A stretch of 46,497 nt of DNA from Faecalicatena absiana (GCA_017309015.1 JAEDAG010000009.1:1-46497), one strand, 5' to 3'; positions 16,607 through 25,482 are shown, counted from the stretch's first letter. Notes: generated from the sequence alone by a model not told the origin. A program made the numbers and translations.

Positions 16607-17689
16607 ATGAAGTTCAAGTTATCAGAGATTTTTGATCTTCAAATAGGAAAAACTCCGAGTAGACACAATTCTATGTACTGGAATGATGGCAACAGGGAAT
16701 GGATATCCATATCTGATATCTCAGGTAGCAAATACATTAGCAATACAAAGGAAAAGATTACTGAAAAAGCCATACAGGACAGTGGAATTAAAAAAATACC
16801 GGCTAATACAGTGATTATGAGTTTTAAACTCTCTATAGGAAAAGTAGCAATCACTTCCAAAGAAATGTATTCAAATGAAGCAATTATGGCGTTTATAGAT
16901 AAAAAAAGGGTTAAGTTGCTTCCTGAATATGTTTATTATCTGCTCATGGGAGTTAAGTGGGATCAGAATACCAATAAGGCAGTAATGGGTAAGACTTTAA
17001 ATAAGTCCACTATTTCGCAGATAATTGTTGACGTTGACGATTATGAAATTCAGAAACAAAAGGCCGAAGCTCTGGATTCTGCATCCAAGCAATTAGATAT
17101 AAGAAACAAAGAAATACAAAAACTTGACACACTTGTCAAAGCCCGATTTGTCGAGATGTTTGGGGATCCAGTAAAGAATACAAAGGAATTTGGTCTTACA
17201 AAATTATCAGATTTAGGCTTGCTTGAAAGAGGGAAGTCGAAACATCGACCAAGAAATGATCCGGCTTTACTTGGAGGTCCATATCCATTGATTCAAACTG
17301 GAGAGGTTACTAATTCAGGAGTATATATTAAAGACTATTCAAGTACATATTCTGATTTAGGATTAGCTCAAAGTCATATGTGGCCAAAAGGGACCTTGTG
17401 CATAACCATTGCTGCAAATATAGCACAAACGGCTATATTAAATTTTGACGCATGCTTTCCGGATAGCGTTGTAGGATTTATCCCTAATGACAATAGTATT
17501 TCAACGATATACTTACATTATTGGTTTACGTTCTTTCAAAAGATATTAGATGCACAGGCTCCCCAGGTTGCACAGAAAAATATCAACTTAAAAATACTTA
17601 GTAATTTAAAAGTTATAGTTCCCCCATTATTACTTCAGCAAGAGTTTTCATCATTTGTCCAGCAAGTCGACAAATCAAAAGTTGCATAA
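16607..17689 (+). CDS. Second specificity gene HsdS', C-terminally shortened
   Basis: A 360-aa type I specificity subunit with two target recognition domains unlike those of the first hsdS. The N-terminus MKFKLSEIFDLQIGKTPS is typical of HsdS. The central spacer shares TLVKARFVEMFGD and the C-terminal spacer ends at FVQQVDKSKVA, lacking the last 21 or so residues of the first gene. The upstream sequence is R1 and has no ribosome site, so translation is probably poor. It therefore looks like a silent donor cassette whose recognition domains can be moved into the expressed hsdS, although a shortened but active protein is possible. It is followed 30 bases later by hsdR. Confidence 0.9.
   Translation: MKFKLSEIFDLQIGKTPSRHNSMYWNDGNREWISISDISGSKYISNTKEKITEKAIQDSGIKKIPANTVIMSFKLSIGKVAITSKEMYSNEAIMAFIDKKRVKLLPEYVYYLLMGVKWDQNTNKAVMGKTLNKSTISQIIVDVDDYEIQKQKAEALDSASKQLDIRNKEIQKLDTLVKARFVEMFGDPVKNTKEFGLTKLSDLGLLERGKSKHRPRNDPALLGGPYPLIQTGEVTNSGVYIKDYSSTYSDLGLAQSHMWPKGTLCITIAANIAQTAILNFDACFPDSVVGFIPNDNSISTIYLHYWFTFFQKILDAQAPQVAQKNINLKILSNLKVIVPPLLLQQEFSSFVQQVDKSKVA
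17127..17167 (+). repeat. hsdS direct repeat R2, copy 2
   Basis: Identical to 14921-14961 over 41 bp and in the same orientation. Confidence 0.95.
17649..17686 (+). repeat. hsdS direct repeat R3, copy 2
   Basis: Identical to 15461-15498 over 38 bp. The TAA stop of hsdS' follows immediately after the repeat. Confidence 0.95.
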
Positions 17690-17719
17690 GCATCTAGACC
17701 ATAAAGGAGGTGTTTTCGA

Positions 17720-20700
17720 ATGACCAATTTTGATTATTTGAAGAAGGAAAAGAAATTTGACAACTTTGTTGATGTAGCAATCGCAGCAGAGAAGATACTG
17801 AACGTTGACCCCACTGCTACAATACTAAATTGCCGCCGGGCAATGGAGTTTGCAATAAAGTGGATGTATTCCGTTGATGATGCTTTAGTACAACCATACC
17901 AAGATAAGCTTGTCACTTTGATGAATACGCCTGAGTTTCGGGACATAATCAATGATGACCTGTTTAAGAGATTGAATTTGATCAGAATACTCGGAAATAA
18001 GGCTGCTCATAATGCACGTAAGATCAATTATGATCAAGCAGTTCTTTGCTTAAAGAATCTCCACATCTTTTTTGACTTTATTGCATACTGTTATGCTGAT
18101 AAGTATGAAGAAGTCCCATTTAATGAAGCTTTACTTAAGCAAGAAGTGGCAAAGGTACCTCAATCTACTTACAGTGAGATCGATCTTCAAAAATTAATCA
18201 AAGAAAATAAAGCTTTGAAAGAGAAACTGTCTGAGCGTAGTAAAGAAAAACGTGAAGACTATGTTCCTAAGCCTTTGGACCTGTCAGAAGCTAAGACAAG
18301 AAAAATATATATCGATGCAATGTTGGTTGATGCTGGTTGGAAGGAAGACAAAGACTGGATAAACGAGTATCCGGTAGAAGGAATGCCGAATAACTCGGGG
18401 GATGGCCGTGCAGATTACGTTTTGCTTGGCGACGATGGCATTCCATTAGCAGTCGTTGAAGCTAAGAAAACCTGTGTGGATATTACTAGAGGACGGCAAC
18501 AGGCAAAACTATATGCTGATGCAATCGAAAAGAAATTCCACAGAAGACCGTATGTGTTTTTGACTAACGGCTTTAATACCACTTTTATTGATAACAAGTA
18601 CCCAGAGCGGAAGGTTGCAGGCTTTTATTCGAAGCGTGACTTACAGAAGCTGCTCAATTTGCAGACCAATATGGAAAAACATCTGAATAATGTTCAGGTA
18701 GATAAAAATATTGCGGGTCGTTACTACCAGGAGGCTGCTATTAAAGCTGTTTGTGAGAGTCTTGATACTCTTCATAAGCGCCGGGCTCTTCTGGTTATGG
18801 CAACTGGTTCTGGTAAGACTAGAGTAGCAATCGCTTTATGTAAAGCGCTCTCAGATGCTAATTGGATAAAGAATGTTTTGTTTTTGGCTGATCGAACAGC
18901 TTTGGTTACCCAGGCAAAACGTAGCTTCGTTAATTTGTTGCCGAATGCGTCATGTACGGATTTAACTTCAAATAATCGTGATTTAAATGTTCGCTATGTC
19001 TTTTCAACGTATCAAACGATGATGGGATGCATTGATTCGTTAACTGATGATAATGGTAAGCTTTTCACTGTCGGTCATTTTGACTTGATTATTGTCGATG
19101 AGGCACACAGGTCGATCTACAATAAATATAGAGACATTTTCAATTACTTTGATGCCCCGATTGTTGGACTTACAGCAACTCCGAAAGATGAAATTGATAA
19201 AAACACTTACTCAATTTTTGACTTGGAAAATGGTGTACCAACTTATGGTTATGAATTAGCAGATGCTGTTAAAGATGGTTATTTAGTACCATATAAATCT
19301 ATTGAAACCAAACTTAAATTCTTGGAAAAAGGTATTTGCTATGATGATTTGTCTGATGAGGATAAAGAAGCCTATGAGGAAACCTTTGAAGACGAAGATG
19401 GTAATGTACCTAAGAAAATCAGTTCTGCTGCCATGAACAAATGGCTCTTCAATGAAGACACCATCAAGCAGGTCTTAAATATTTTGATGAATCAAGGCTT
19501 GCGGGTAGACTATGGTGAAAAGATTGGCAAGACAATTATTTTTGCCAAGAACCATCTACATGCTGAAAAAATCTTGGAAGTTTTTAACAAAGAATATCCA
19601 GAACTTGCCAATGGTGAAGGCGGACGGCCGTACGCCAAAGTAATTGATAATTATATGACTTATGCTCAGAGTGCTATTGATGAGTTTTCAGAGCAAGATA
19701 AGATGCCAAGAATAGCTATTTCTGTTGATATGCTAGACACTGGGGTTGATGTTCCTTCAATCCTTAATTTGGTTTTTTTCAAGAAAGTCTTTAGTAAATC
19801 GAAATTCTGGCAAATGATCGGTCGTGGCACTCGACTTTGTGAACATTTGATGGATGATGGCAAGGATAAGACCCAATTCTATATCTTTGATTTTTGTGGA
19901 AATTTTGAGTTCTTTAGGATGAACAAAGGAAAAGAAGCAAAGGCTCAGTTGCCTTTGCAAGGTGCCTTGTTCAATCTAGAATTTCAACTTGCCTACAAGT
20001 TACAAGATATCGAATATCAAGAGAGCGAGCTAATTTCATATCGTGAGTACTTGGTCAATCGGATGACAGGCAAGGTTCAACAATTGCACCGTGATAATTT
20101 TGCCGTTCGACAACATCTCAAGTATGTTGATGAATATGCTAATGAGGTGAACTATAAAAATCTGACGTATGAAGATTGCCTGCAAGTTCGGGATGAGATC
20201 GCACCATTAATCCTGCCAGATAGCGATGATGCGAATGCTTTACGCTTCGATGCTTTGGTATGGGCATTGGAGCTTGCGAAAATGGCGGACAAGCCTCAAG
20301 GCAAGTTGAAAAGTGACTTGTTAAAGAAAGTTGCGGCTGTATCGAAAGTAGCGAATATACCAGAAGTTGCAGCTCAAAAAGACTTAATCAACCGAATCTT
20401 GACTACAGATTATCTTAATCGTGTAGGCATCGAAGATCTAGAAAAGATCAGAAAGGCACTGCGTGATCTCATTCAATATATTCCACATAAATATATTGTT
20501 TACAATACTAATTTCGATGATGAGATCTTGGAACAGTCAACTAACGAGGCAGATTATCAAGATGACTCCTTAAAGAATTATCGTGCTAAGGTTGAATCCT
20601 ATATCAAGCAACATCAACAGGATAATCAGGTAATTGCTAAGCTTAAAAGCAATGAGCCTCTAAGCAGTCAAGATTTGAAAAATCTAGAAAAAGTTCTGTG

Positions 20701-21043
20701 GACCGACTTGGGCACGAAGCAGGAGTATCAAAAAGAGTACGGCGATAAGCCAATTGGTGAGTTCATCCGGAGTATTGTAGGTTTGGACATGAATGCTGCT
20801 AAAGAAGCATTTTCTAAATATTTGGACGATGCAACCCTAAACTCCAAACAAATATATTTCCTGAACAAAGTTATCGAATATATCGTGAAAAATGGGATGA
20901 TGAAAGACCTTAGAGTCTTAACGGAATCTCCATTTACTGACATGGGTCCGATTACTGTCTTATTTGGAAATAATATGGAATTATGGTCAGGCATCAGACA
21001 AACGATTCAACAGATCAATGATAATGCTGATATGGTTGCTTAG
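17720..21043 (+). CDS. hsdR: Type I restriction endonuclease subunit HsdR
   Basis: This 1107-aa motor and nuclease subunit pulls DNA through the type I complex and cuts it. It has an N-terminal DUF4145-like helical domain (about 1-130), a short coiled coil (about 155-180), and a PD-(D/E)xK nuclease with Asp232 (GRADY) and E247-A-K249. The SF2 helicase follows, with Walker A ATGSGKT at 361-367 and DEAH at 460-463, then GLTATP and a second RecA fold with MLDTGVDVP and QMIGRGTRLC. The C-terminal helical domain is intact. The ATG at 17720 has a near-perfect AAAGGAGGTG. It comes after the specificity region, so it is transcribed through the recombinase and hsdS', or from a promoter I did not find. 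Confidence 0.95.
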   Translation: MTNFDYLKKEKKFDNFVDVAIAAEKILNVDPTATILNCRRAMEFAIKWMYSVDDALVQPYQDKLVTLMNTPEFRDIINDDLFKRLNLIRILGNKAAHNARKINYDQAVLCLKNLHIFFDFIAYCYADKYEEVPFNEALLKQEVAKVPQSTYSEIDLQKLIKENKALKEKLSERSKEKREDYVPKPLDLSEAKTRKIYIDAMLVDAGWKEDKDWINEYPVEGMPNNSGDGRADYVLLGDDGIPLAVVEAKKTCVDITRGRQQAKLYADAIEKKFHRRPYVFLTNGFNTTFIDNKYPERKVAGFYSKRDLQKLLNLQTNMEKHLNNVQVDKNIAGRYYQEAAIKAVCESLDTLHKRRALLVMATGSGKTRVAIALCKALSDANWIKNVLFLADRTALVTQAKRSFVNLLPNASCTDLTSNNRDLNVRYVFSTYQTMMGCIDSLTDDNGKLFTVGHFDLIIVDEAHRSIYNKYRDIFNYFDAPIVGLTATPKDEIDKNTYSIFDLENGVPTYGYELADAVKDGYLVPYKSIETKLKFLEKGICYDDLSDEDKEAYEETFEDEDGNVPKKISSAAMNKWLFNEDTIKQVLNILMNQGLRVDYGEKIGKTIIFAKNHLHAEKILEVFNKEYPELANGEGGRPYAKVIDNYMTYAQSAIDEFSEQDKMPRIAISVDMLDTGVDVPSILNLVFFKKVFSKSKFWQMIGRGTRLCEHLMDDGKDKTQFYIFDFCGNFEFFRMNKGKEAKAQLPLQGALFNLEFQLAYKLQDIEYQESELISYREYLVNRMTGKVQQLHRDNFAVRQHLKYVDEYANEVNYKNLTYEDCLQVRDEIAPLILPDSDDANALRFDALVWALELAKMADKPQGKLKSDLLKKVAAVSKVANIPEVAAQKDLINRILTTDYLNRVGIEDLEKIRKALRDLIQYIPHKYIVYNTNFDDEILEQSTNEADYQDDSLKNYRAKVESYIKQHQQDNQVIAKLKSNEPLSSQDLKNLEKVLWTDLGTKQEYQKEYGDKPIGEFIRSIVGLDMNAAKEAFSKYLDDATLNSKQIYFLNKVIEYIVKNGMMKDLRVLTESPFTDMGPITVLFGNNMELWSGIRQTIQQINDNADMVA

Positions 21044-21086
21044 AGACTCTTAAAACACCATAGAAATCAGCTAAAGGAGGTCACTT

Positions 21087-21530
21087 TTGCCACATCTAAA
21101 ATTGACGTCTAGCGATTTTACGGTCTATTTTTGGCTAGAGAAGCGCAGGGAGAAATCAGAGTGGGTCAGTTCTACGATTGAAGTCAGCTGCAACGGCAAT
21201 TGGGTCTTTCGTGCCGCTCCACTATGGTATTTCAATGAACCTGAGTCATTGTTGTCCAAGATTGCCGCTTTTCTTCAAGGCAACAAGTTAGATGAGCCTT
21301 TTTCCCTGATAGACGATCCAATTGTAGAATTTTCGTTTGATCAAGGGGCAGATGTGCTGATCTTGCGTCTATATTATAGTTTGGACTTGGCAGACCATTT
21401 AACGGTTTACCTGGATCGTGAGCAAGCAGCTTATTTGTCTGAGTACCTACAATTTTATTTGGATAAGACGAGTAAGGAAATGCAGGCTGTCCAAGATTTG
21501 TATGATGCTGGCGTTTTTCAAGGTGACTAA
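21087..21530 (+). CDS. Hypothetical 147-aa protein at the island end
   Basis: Not firmly recognised. A compact alpha/beta protein: strands in FTVYFWLEKR and STIEVSCNGNWVFRAAPLWYF, a helix SLLSKIAAFLQG, strands IVEFSF and DVLILRLYYSL, then a helix EQAAYLSEYLQFYLDKTS. The order resembles WapI-family immunity or similar small proteins, which I offer only as a weak possibility. The start TTG at 21087 is chosen because AAAGGAGGT lies 6 bases upstream. It follows hsdR by 43 bases without a terminator, so it is probably co-transcribed with the restriction locus and may be an accessory or immunity-type factor. The terminator at 21544 ends the unit. Confidence 0.65.
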   Translation: MPHLKLTSSDFTVYFWLEKRREKSEWVSSTIEVSCNGNWVFRAAPLWYFNEPESLLSKIAAFLQGNKLDEPFSLIDDPIVEFSFDQGADVLILRLYYSLDLADHLTVYLDREQAAYLSEYLQFYLDKTSKEMQAVQDLYDAGVFQGD

Positions 21531-21543
21531 ACAAAACAATAAC

Positions 21544-21579
21544 AAAATGCATCCCCAAACTCGATTCGGAATGCATTTT
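21544..21579. terminator. Terminator closing the island
   Basis: AAAATGCATCC (21544-21554) and GGAATGCATTTT (21568-21579) form a clean stem with T-runs outside in both directions. It marks the change from AT-rich island to GC-richer backbone. Confidence 0.85.
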
Positions 21580-21611
21580 GCGCCATATTACCCCAACAAC
21601 AGGAGATTTTC

Positions 21612-22181
21612 ATGTCAGAATTGCAGCTAAGGATGGCCGAAGCAGGGGATGCCGCGCGCCTGCTGGAGATCTACGCGCCATACGTGGAGAAGACGGCGAT
21701 CACATTTGAAGACGAAGTGCCGGCCGTCAGCGAGTTTGAAGCTCGCATCATGCGGACGCTGAAGCGGTATCCATATCTCGTTGCCCTTAAAGGCGGCCAG
21801 ATCGTCGGCTATGCCTACGCCAGTCCCTTTAAGGAGCGGGCAGCCTATGACCACAGCGTGGAATTGTCGATCTATGTTGACGCCAATCAGCGCCACCAGC
21901 ATATCGGCCGCTTTTTGTACGACGCGATCGAAGCTGTCTTGAAAAAGCAGGGCTTCTTGAACTTGAACGCCTGCATTGCCGCGCCAATCGGTGCTGATCC
22001 GTATTTGGACGACAACAGCATTCGCTTCCATGAGCACCTGGGCTACCGCTTGGTCGGCCGCTTTCACCAATGCGGCTACAAGTTCAGCCGCTGGTACGAC
22101 ATGGTCTGGATGGAGAAAATGCTGGGCGACCATGCCATCCCCGCGCCGGCGATCATCCCGTATCCTGAGCTGGACCAATAA
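21612..22181 (+). CDS. GNAT family N-acetyltransferase (phosphinothricin acetyltransferase-like)
   Basis: This 189-aa acetyl-CoA-dependent acetyltransferase closely resembles the Pat/Bar/MnaT group that acetylates phosphinothricin or methionine sulfone-like amino acids. Visible signatures are AGDAARLLEIYAPYVEKTAITFE at the N-terminus, the GYAYASPFKERAAYDHSVELSIYV core, the acetyl-CoA loop QRHQHIGRFL (about 95-105), and SIRFHEHLGY with HQCGYKFSRWYDMVWME at the end. The natural substrate in lactic acid bacteria is not known to me. ATG 21612 has AACAGGAG about 8 bases upstream. It is monocistronic, between two terminators, and the first clearly GC-rich backbone gene. Confidence 0.88.
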   Translation: MSELQLRMAEAGDAARLLEIYAPYVEKTAITFEDEVPAVSEFEARIMRTLKRYPYLVALKGGQIVGYAYASPFKERAAYDHSVELSIYVDANQRHQHIGRFLYDAIEAVLKKQGFLNLNACIAAPIGADPYLDDNSIRFHEHLGYRLVGRFHQCGYKFSRWYDMVWMEKMLGDHAIPAPAIIPYPELDQ

Positions 22182-22230
22182 AAAATGCATCCCTTTGGCC
22201 AAAAGTGCCAGGGATGCATTTTCGTTTTTT
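22182..22230 (+). terminator. Intrinsic terminator
   Basis: AAAATGCATCCCT pairs with AGGGATGCATTTT and a TTTTTT run follows. It carries the same ATGCATCC arm as the terminator at 21544. Confidence 0.9.
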
Positions 22231-22377
22231 CCGATATCTTAGCTCAAGCCAAGGATCGACTTAGCCGCGCGGCGGCTTTGGTGGATTGACATTTTGGGAT
22301 GCGGTCATGTTTCCGTCTAGGCCGCGGGTGGTTATAATATTGCTAGACAGGCGTAAAGAACAGAACGCGAGGTAAAG

Positions 22378-22884
22378 ATGGAGGCACTCAAAGAAAGATT
22401 TTTAGCCAACATGGACCGGCACCCGGAAGCGAGCTGGGAAGATGTTGCGGAGAAATTAGCCGATCCCGCCAAGGCGGCGGCCGTGGCTTGGATGGAGGAA
22501 ACTGGCGGTGAGCCTGACGTGGTTGCCTTAGGGGGCGGCTGGGCGATCGTCGACTGCTCAAAGGAAGTGCCAGCAGGCCGGCGCAGCATCTGCTACGACC
22601 AAGCGGCCCGCTTGAAGCGCAAGAAGTTCCCGCCGGAAACCAGCGCCCAGGAGCTGCTGGCGGATCACGGCCTGGACTTGCTCAGCGAAGACGACTACCG
22701 CCAGCTGCAGGGCTTGGGCGATTTTGACCTGAAAACCAGCTGCTGGATTAAGACTCCTGAAGCTATCCGCGCCAAGGGCGGGGCGCTTTTTGCCGAGAAG
22801 CGCTATGGCACGGTCTTCATTTACCACAACGGCGCTGACTCCTACTACAAGGTCCGGGATGTGCGTGCCAAGCTGCCTTTGTAG
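22378..22884 (+). CDS. DUF4256 family protein
   Basis: A 168-aa protein matching DUF4256 through TGGEPDVV (about 42-49), DCSKEVPAGRRSICYD (about 59-74), LLSEDDYRQLQGLGDFD, KTSCWIKTPEAIR and GGALFAEKRYGTVFIYHNGADSYY (about 140-160). The length is near that of the family. The biochemical function is unknown; the pattern of paired aromatic and acidic residues hints at a small-molecule or nucleic-acid binding fold, but nothing specific can be said. The ATG at 22378 follows GAGGTAAAG. It stands alone between the GNAT gene and the broken exonuclease gene. Confidence 0.88.
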   Translation: MEALKERFLANMDRHPEASWEDVAEKLADPAKAAAVAWMEETGGEPDVVALGGGWAIVDCSKEVPAGRRSICYDQAARLKRKKFPPETSAQELLADHGLDLLSEDDYRQLQGLGDFDLKTSCWIKTPEAIRAKGGALFAEKRYGTVFIYHNGADSYYKVRDVRAKLPL

Positions 22885-22936
22885 AGCGATAGCAGCGTTT
22901 TTTGCCTGAGAAACAAAAATTGAAAGAAGGTACAAG

Positions 22937-23707
22937 ATGGGACCAGTGCTGCGCGACTATACGGTTTTTGACCTGGAAACGACCGGCAAGAAGATCATCT
23001 AGATCGGTGCGTTAAAGGTCAGAGCTGATCAGACTGTAGCCAAATTTTCAACTTACGTCAATCCTCTGGAAAAAATCCAACCCCAGGTTACCTGGCTGGC
23101 GGGCATCTCTAATCTGCAGACGAATGCCGCGCCAAAGATCGACGAGGTCATGCAGGATTTCTTGGACTTTATCGGCAGCGACACGTTGGTTGGCCACAAC
23201 ATTCTGAAGTTTGACTGCAATATTCTGGCTCACAATGGCTACCCGGTCGCCAATCCGAAGCTGGATACCCTGATTTTGGCCAAGCAGTGCCATTTTTTGG
23301 ATCCAATTCCCAACGTCAAGCTGTCAACCTTGAAGGATTACTATGGAATCAAGATTAATTCGCATATTGCCATCAGCGACTGCATCACCAATAATATCGT
23401 CTACCAGAATCTTAGAGACGGCAAACTGGCTAGGGCGACGGAAACGATCGACTTCAGCCCGAAACCGGTTGATTCCCGTCTGGCCGGCCAGCGTTTCGTG
23501 ATTACTGGCCAGTTCCCGCAAGCCACCCGCTATGAACTGGTCAGTCTGATCAACAGCCACGGTGGACGGGTGACCGGCAGCGTGTCAGGCTTGACTGACT
23601 ACCTGCTCAAAGGACAGCTGGACCATGTCTCTGGCAAGTGCCGCATGGCAGAAGCAAAGGGGACGACGATCATTGACTATCAAGGCCTGCTGGATCTTCT
23701 GAAATAA
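22937..23707 (+). pseudogene. DnaQ-like exonuclease with BRCT domain, interrupted by an amber codon
   Basis: The frame starts at ATG 22937 (AAGAAGG upstream) with DYTVFDLETTGKKII, the Exo I motif of DEDDh 3'-5' exonucleases, then meets TAG at 23000-23002 exactly where homologous sequences read E-I-G-A. After the stop the frame continues without another break: LVGHN, FDCNIL, KLSTLKDYYGI, SHIAISDC (motif III His/Asp) and a C-terminal BRCT domain (RFVITGQFPQATRYELVSLIN). A single G-to-T change (GAG to TAG) would explain it. A product from the internal ATG at 23150 would lack the Asp-Glu pair of motif I. Intact relatives act as DNA polymerase III epsilon-like proofreading or repair nucleases. Confidence 0.85.
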
Positions 23708-23750
23708 AACACCCCTCCCGAAATTTGCTGGGAGGGATGTTTGTTTTTTT
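23708..23750 (+). terminator. Intrinsic terminator
   Basis: CCCCTCCC and GGGAGGGAT arms within 23708-23742, with TTTTTTT at 23744-23750. Confidence 0.85.
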
Positions 23751-23760
23751 GAGGGGCATT

Positions 23761-23806
23761 TTTTCGAAGGTTGATTCCCGAAAAGCCCCCAACTGCGGCT
23801 GATTTT
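23761..23806. repeat. Dispersed hairpin repeat, copy 1
   Basis: About 46 bp, starting TTTTCGAAGGTTGATT and ending GGCTGATTTT, recurs at 27979-28024. The core can fold with GAAAAG/CTGATTTT arms. It looks like a small intergenic palindromic family. Confidence 0.6.
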
Positions 23807-23829
23807 GGAGAAGTGGTTCCCTAGTAAGC

Positions 23830-23868
23830 AAAAAATAGCGCCTCCAGAAGAAAATGGGGGCGCTATTT
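23830..23868 (-). terminator. Terminator for the NmrA-like gene
   Basis: ATAGCGCC and GGCGCTAT arms with a T-run on the minus strand (A-run at 23830). It lies directly after the minus-strand stop at 23870. Confidence 0.85.
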
Positions 23869-23869
23869 G

Positions 23870-24730
23870 TTATGCTTGATAGTTTTCTTTTAGATAATCA
23901 GCCATGTTCTGCGGTGCGTGGCCGGTGATATGGCGGAAGTCGCTGGTTACTTCATCCATCAAGCCCATTGCTGCTGCCTTGTACATGGAGGCTAGTTCAT
24001 CCCCATCGCCTTCGGCCCGGTAAATATCCGCGAACTCTTCTAAGCTGACCGGCTGGTAGCCAATCTTTTCACCGGTAACCTGGCTCATGATCTGACTAAG
24101 CTCAATCATATTGTAATTCTGTTCTTGCGTCAAAAGGTAGCTTTGACCCTTATTGCGCAGGTATGGGCGGACGGCAACGTTGGCAATGGCTTCGCCGCTG
24201 TCTTTTCTAGAGATGAAGCTCATAGCCTGGTCGCCCACCGGATAGATTACGTTGCCCCGGGCAATCAGTTCTGACAGATAAGGAACCAGGGGATCAGCAT
24301 AGAGGGAATTTTTTACGACGGCATAGCGCAAATGGGAAGACGCCAAACGAGCTGGCAGGTATGCATAATAGCCAGACATTTGGAAGGGATTGTTGGCTTG
24401 TTCAGCCATGAAGCTGACATCGACCAAGTCCTTGACCCCAGCTGCTTTCATTGCGGCCAGTGAGTTCTCAAATTCTTCGATCCGTTTGCCGACCTTATAG
24501 GTGATGCTTGGGATATAGATCAAGACATCTGTACCGGTAAAAGCTTCCACCATTGATGGAATGTCATAATAGTCGCTGTGCACGACCTCATAGCCTGCCC
24601 CCGCAAAGTCCGCGGCCTTTTGAGGGGTACGGACGGCTAAGCGGATATTCTTGATCTCAGTCAGCTGGCTTAAAGCTTTAACGACTTCCCGGCCTAAGTG
24701 GCCGGTTGCTCCAGTAATCGTGTATTTCAT
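23870..24730 (-). CDS. NmrA/QorB-like NAD(P)-binding oxidoreductase
   Basis: A 286-aa atypical short-chain dehydrogenase. The nucleotide-binding motif GATGHLG is at 7-13, followed by an Arg after the second strand (RTPQKAADF), which usually favours NADP. The middle reads DVLIYIPSITYKVGKRI and DVSFMAEQ, where classical SDRs carry their catalytic Tyr-Lys; here the pair is not in the standard position. NmrA-like proteins may therefore serve as redox sensors or quinone reductases (QorB/YtfG type). The C-terminal region (EEFADIYRAEGDGDE) is typical of that group. It lies 14 bases after an Rrf2 regulator gene on the same strand, a common pair, so the two likely form an operon responding to redox or electrophile stress. 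Confidence 0.88.
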   Translation of the reverse strand: MKYTITGATGHLGREVVKALSQLTEIKNIRLAVRTPQKAADFAGAGYEVVHSDYYDIPSMVEAFTGTDVLIYIPSITYKVGKRIEEFENSLAAMKAAGVKDLVDVSFMAEQANNPFQMSGYYAYLPARLASSHLRYAVVKNSLYADPLVPYLSELIARGNVIYPVGDQAMSFISRKDSGEAIANVAVRPYLRNKGQSYLLTQEQNYNMIELSQIMSQVTGEKIGYQPVSLEEFADIYRAEGDGDELASMYKAAAMGLMDEVTSDFRHITGHAPQNMADYLKENYQA

Positions 24731-24744
24731 ATTCTGCCTTGCTT

Positions 24745-25203
24745 TTAATCTTGTGCTTTGTTTTGTTCAGCCCGCTTCTTGGCGTCCTTGACCAATATGG
24801 TGTCAATGACGTCTTGTAGGCTGATCTTATCTAGTACTGCCTCGGCTGCGGTTTCCGCGTGACTAAAGTAGTCGATCAAAGTCGGCTGGATGTTGCCGCC
24901 CACGGTGCACGCAGGGTTGGTCTCATGATCAATCGCAAAAAGAGGGCTGTTGCCTTCTGTAGCCAGGTAGAGCTCCAGTAGGCTGATCTGGTCCGGTTTC
25001 CTTAATAGCTCTGGATCCGGTGAGCCATGGGTGGTCTTGATAAAGCCGGCATCACGCAGGTTGGCCATCATGCGTCGCACGACGACCGGTGACGTATTTA
25101 ATGAACTGGCGATATTGCTGCTGGAAAGGGTAATTTTGCCCTTGTAGATCACCAGAAACGCCAACAAGTGGATGCTGTCGCTGAAACGAGTGGAAACTTT
25201 CAT
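24745..25203 (-). CDS. Rrf2 family transcriptional regulator
   Basis: A 152-aa winged-helix regulator. It begins MKVSTRFSDSIHLLAFL, the usual Rrf2 N-terminus, and the recognition helix region is SNIASSLNTSPVVVRRMMANLRDAGFI (about 28-54). It then has the wing (TTHGSPDPELLRKPDQISLLELY) and a C-terminal dimer helix. Only one cysteine (NPACTVGG) lies in the sensing loop, so an IscR-type iron-sulphur cluster is unlikely and it resembles YwnA-like redox regulators. The start at 25203 is chosen because AAGGAG precedes it; the frame stays open for 17 more codons upstream. The gene is the first of a two-gene operon with the NmrA-like oxidoreductase, which it probably represses along with itself. Confidence 0.9.
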   Translation of the reverse strand: MKVSTRFSDSIHLLAFLVIYKGKITLSSSNIASSLNTSPVVVRRMMANLRDAGFIKTTHGSPDPELLRKPDQISLLELYLATEGNSPLFAIDHETNPACTVGGNIQPTLIDYFSHAETAAEAVLDKISLQDVIDTILVKDAKKRAEQNKAQD

Positions 25204-25482
25204 TTTGTTGCTCCTTGAACACTTGTAACTATTGCTGTTACTATGATAAGGCAAAAGTCAACTGAGCGCAAGCCCAGAATTGAAAAGTACTTGGTAATTT
25301 TTTTGAAAAAGCAACGGCTAATATAAGGATATAAAAGGTTAATATGCTAGCAGATCGTTGATAAAATGAGAAAAATGCAACTTTTGGCTTTACAAGCCCT
25401 TGGGCAGAGGATATACTTGAGCAAGAAACTTTTGAAGTTACAAGACTGGCTGGGCAGGCTAGAAATCAGCGGAGGGATGAAC

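Noticed and set aside
22937..23149. Intact shorter exonuclease starting at 23150
   Set aside because: It would lack the first catalytic Asp-Glu motif.
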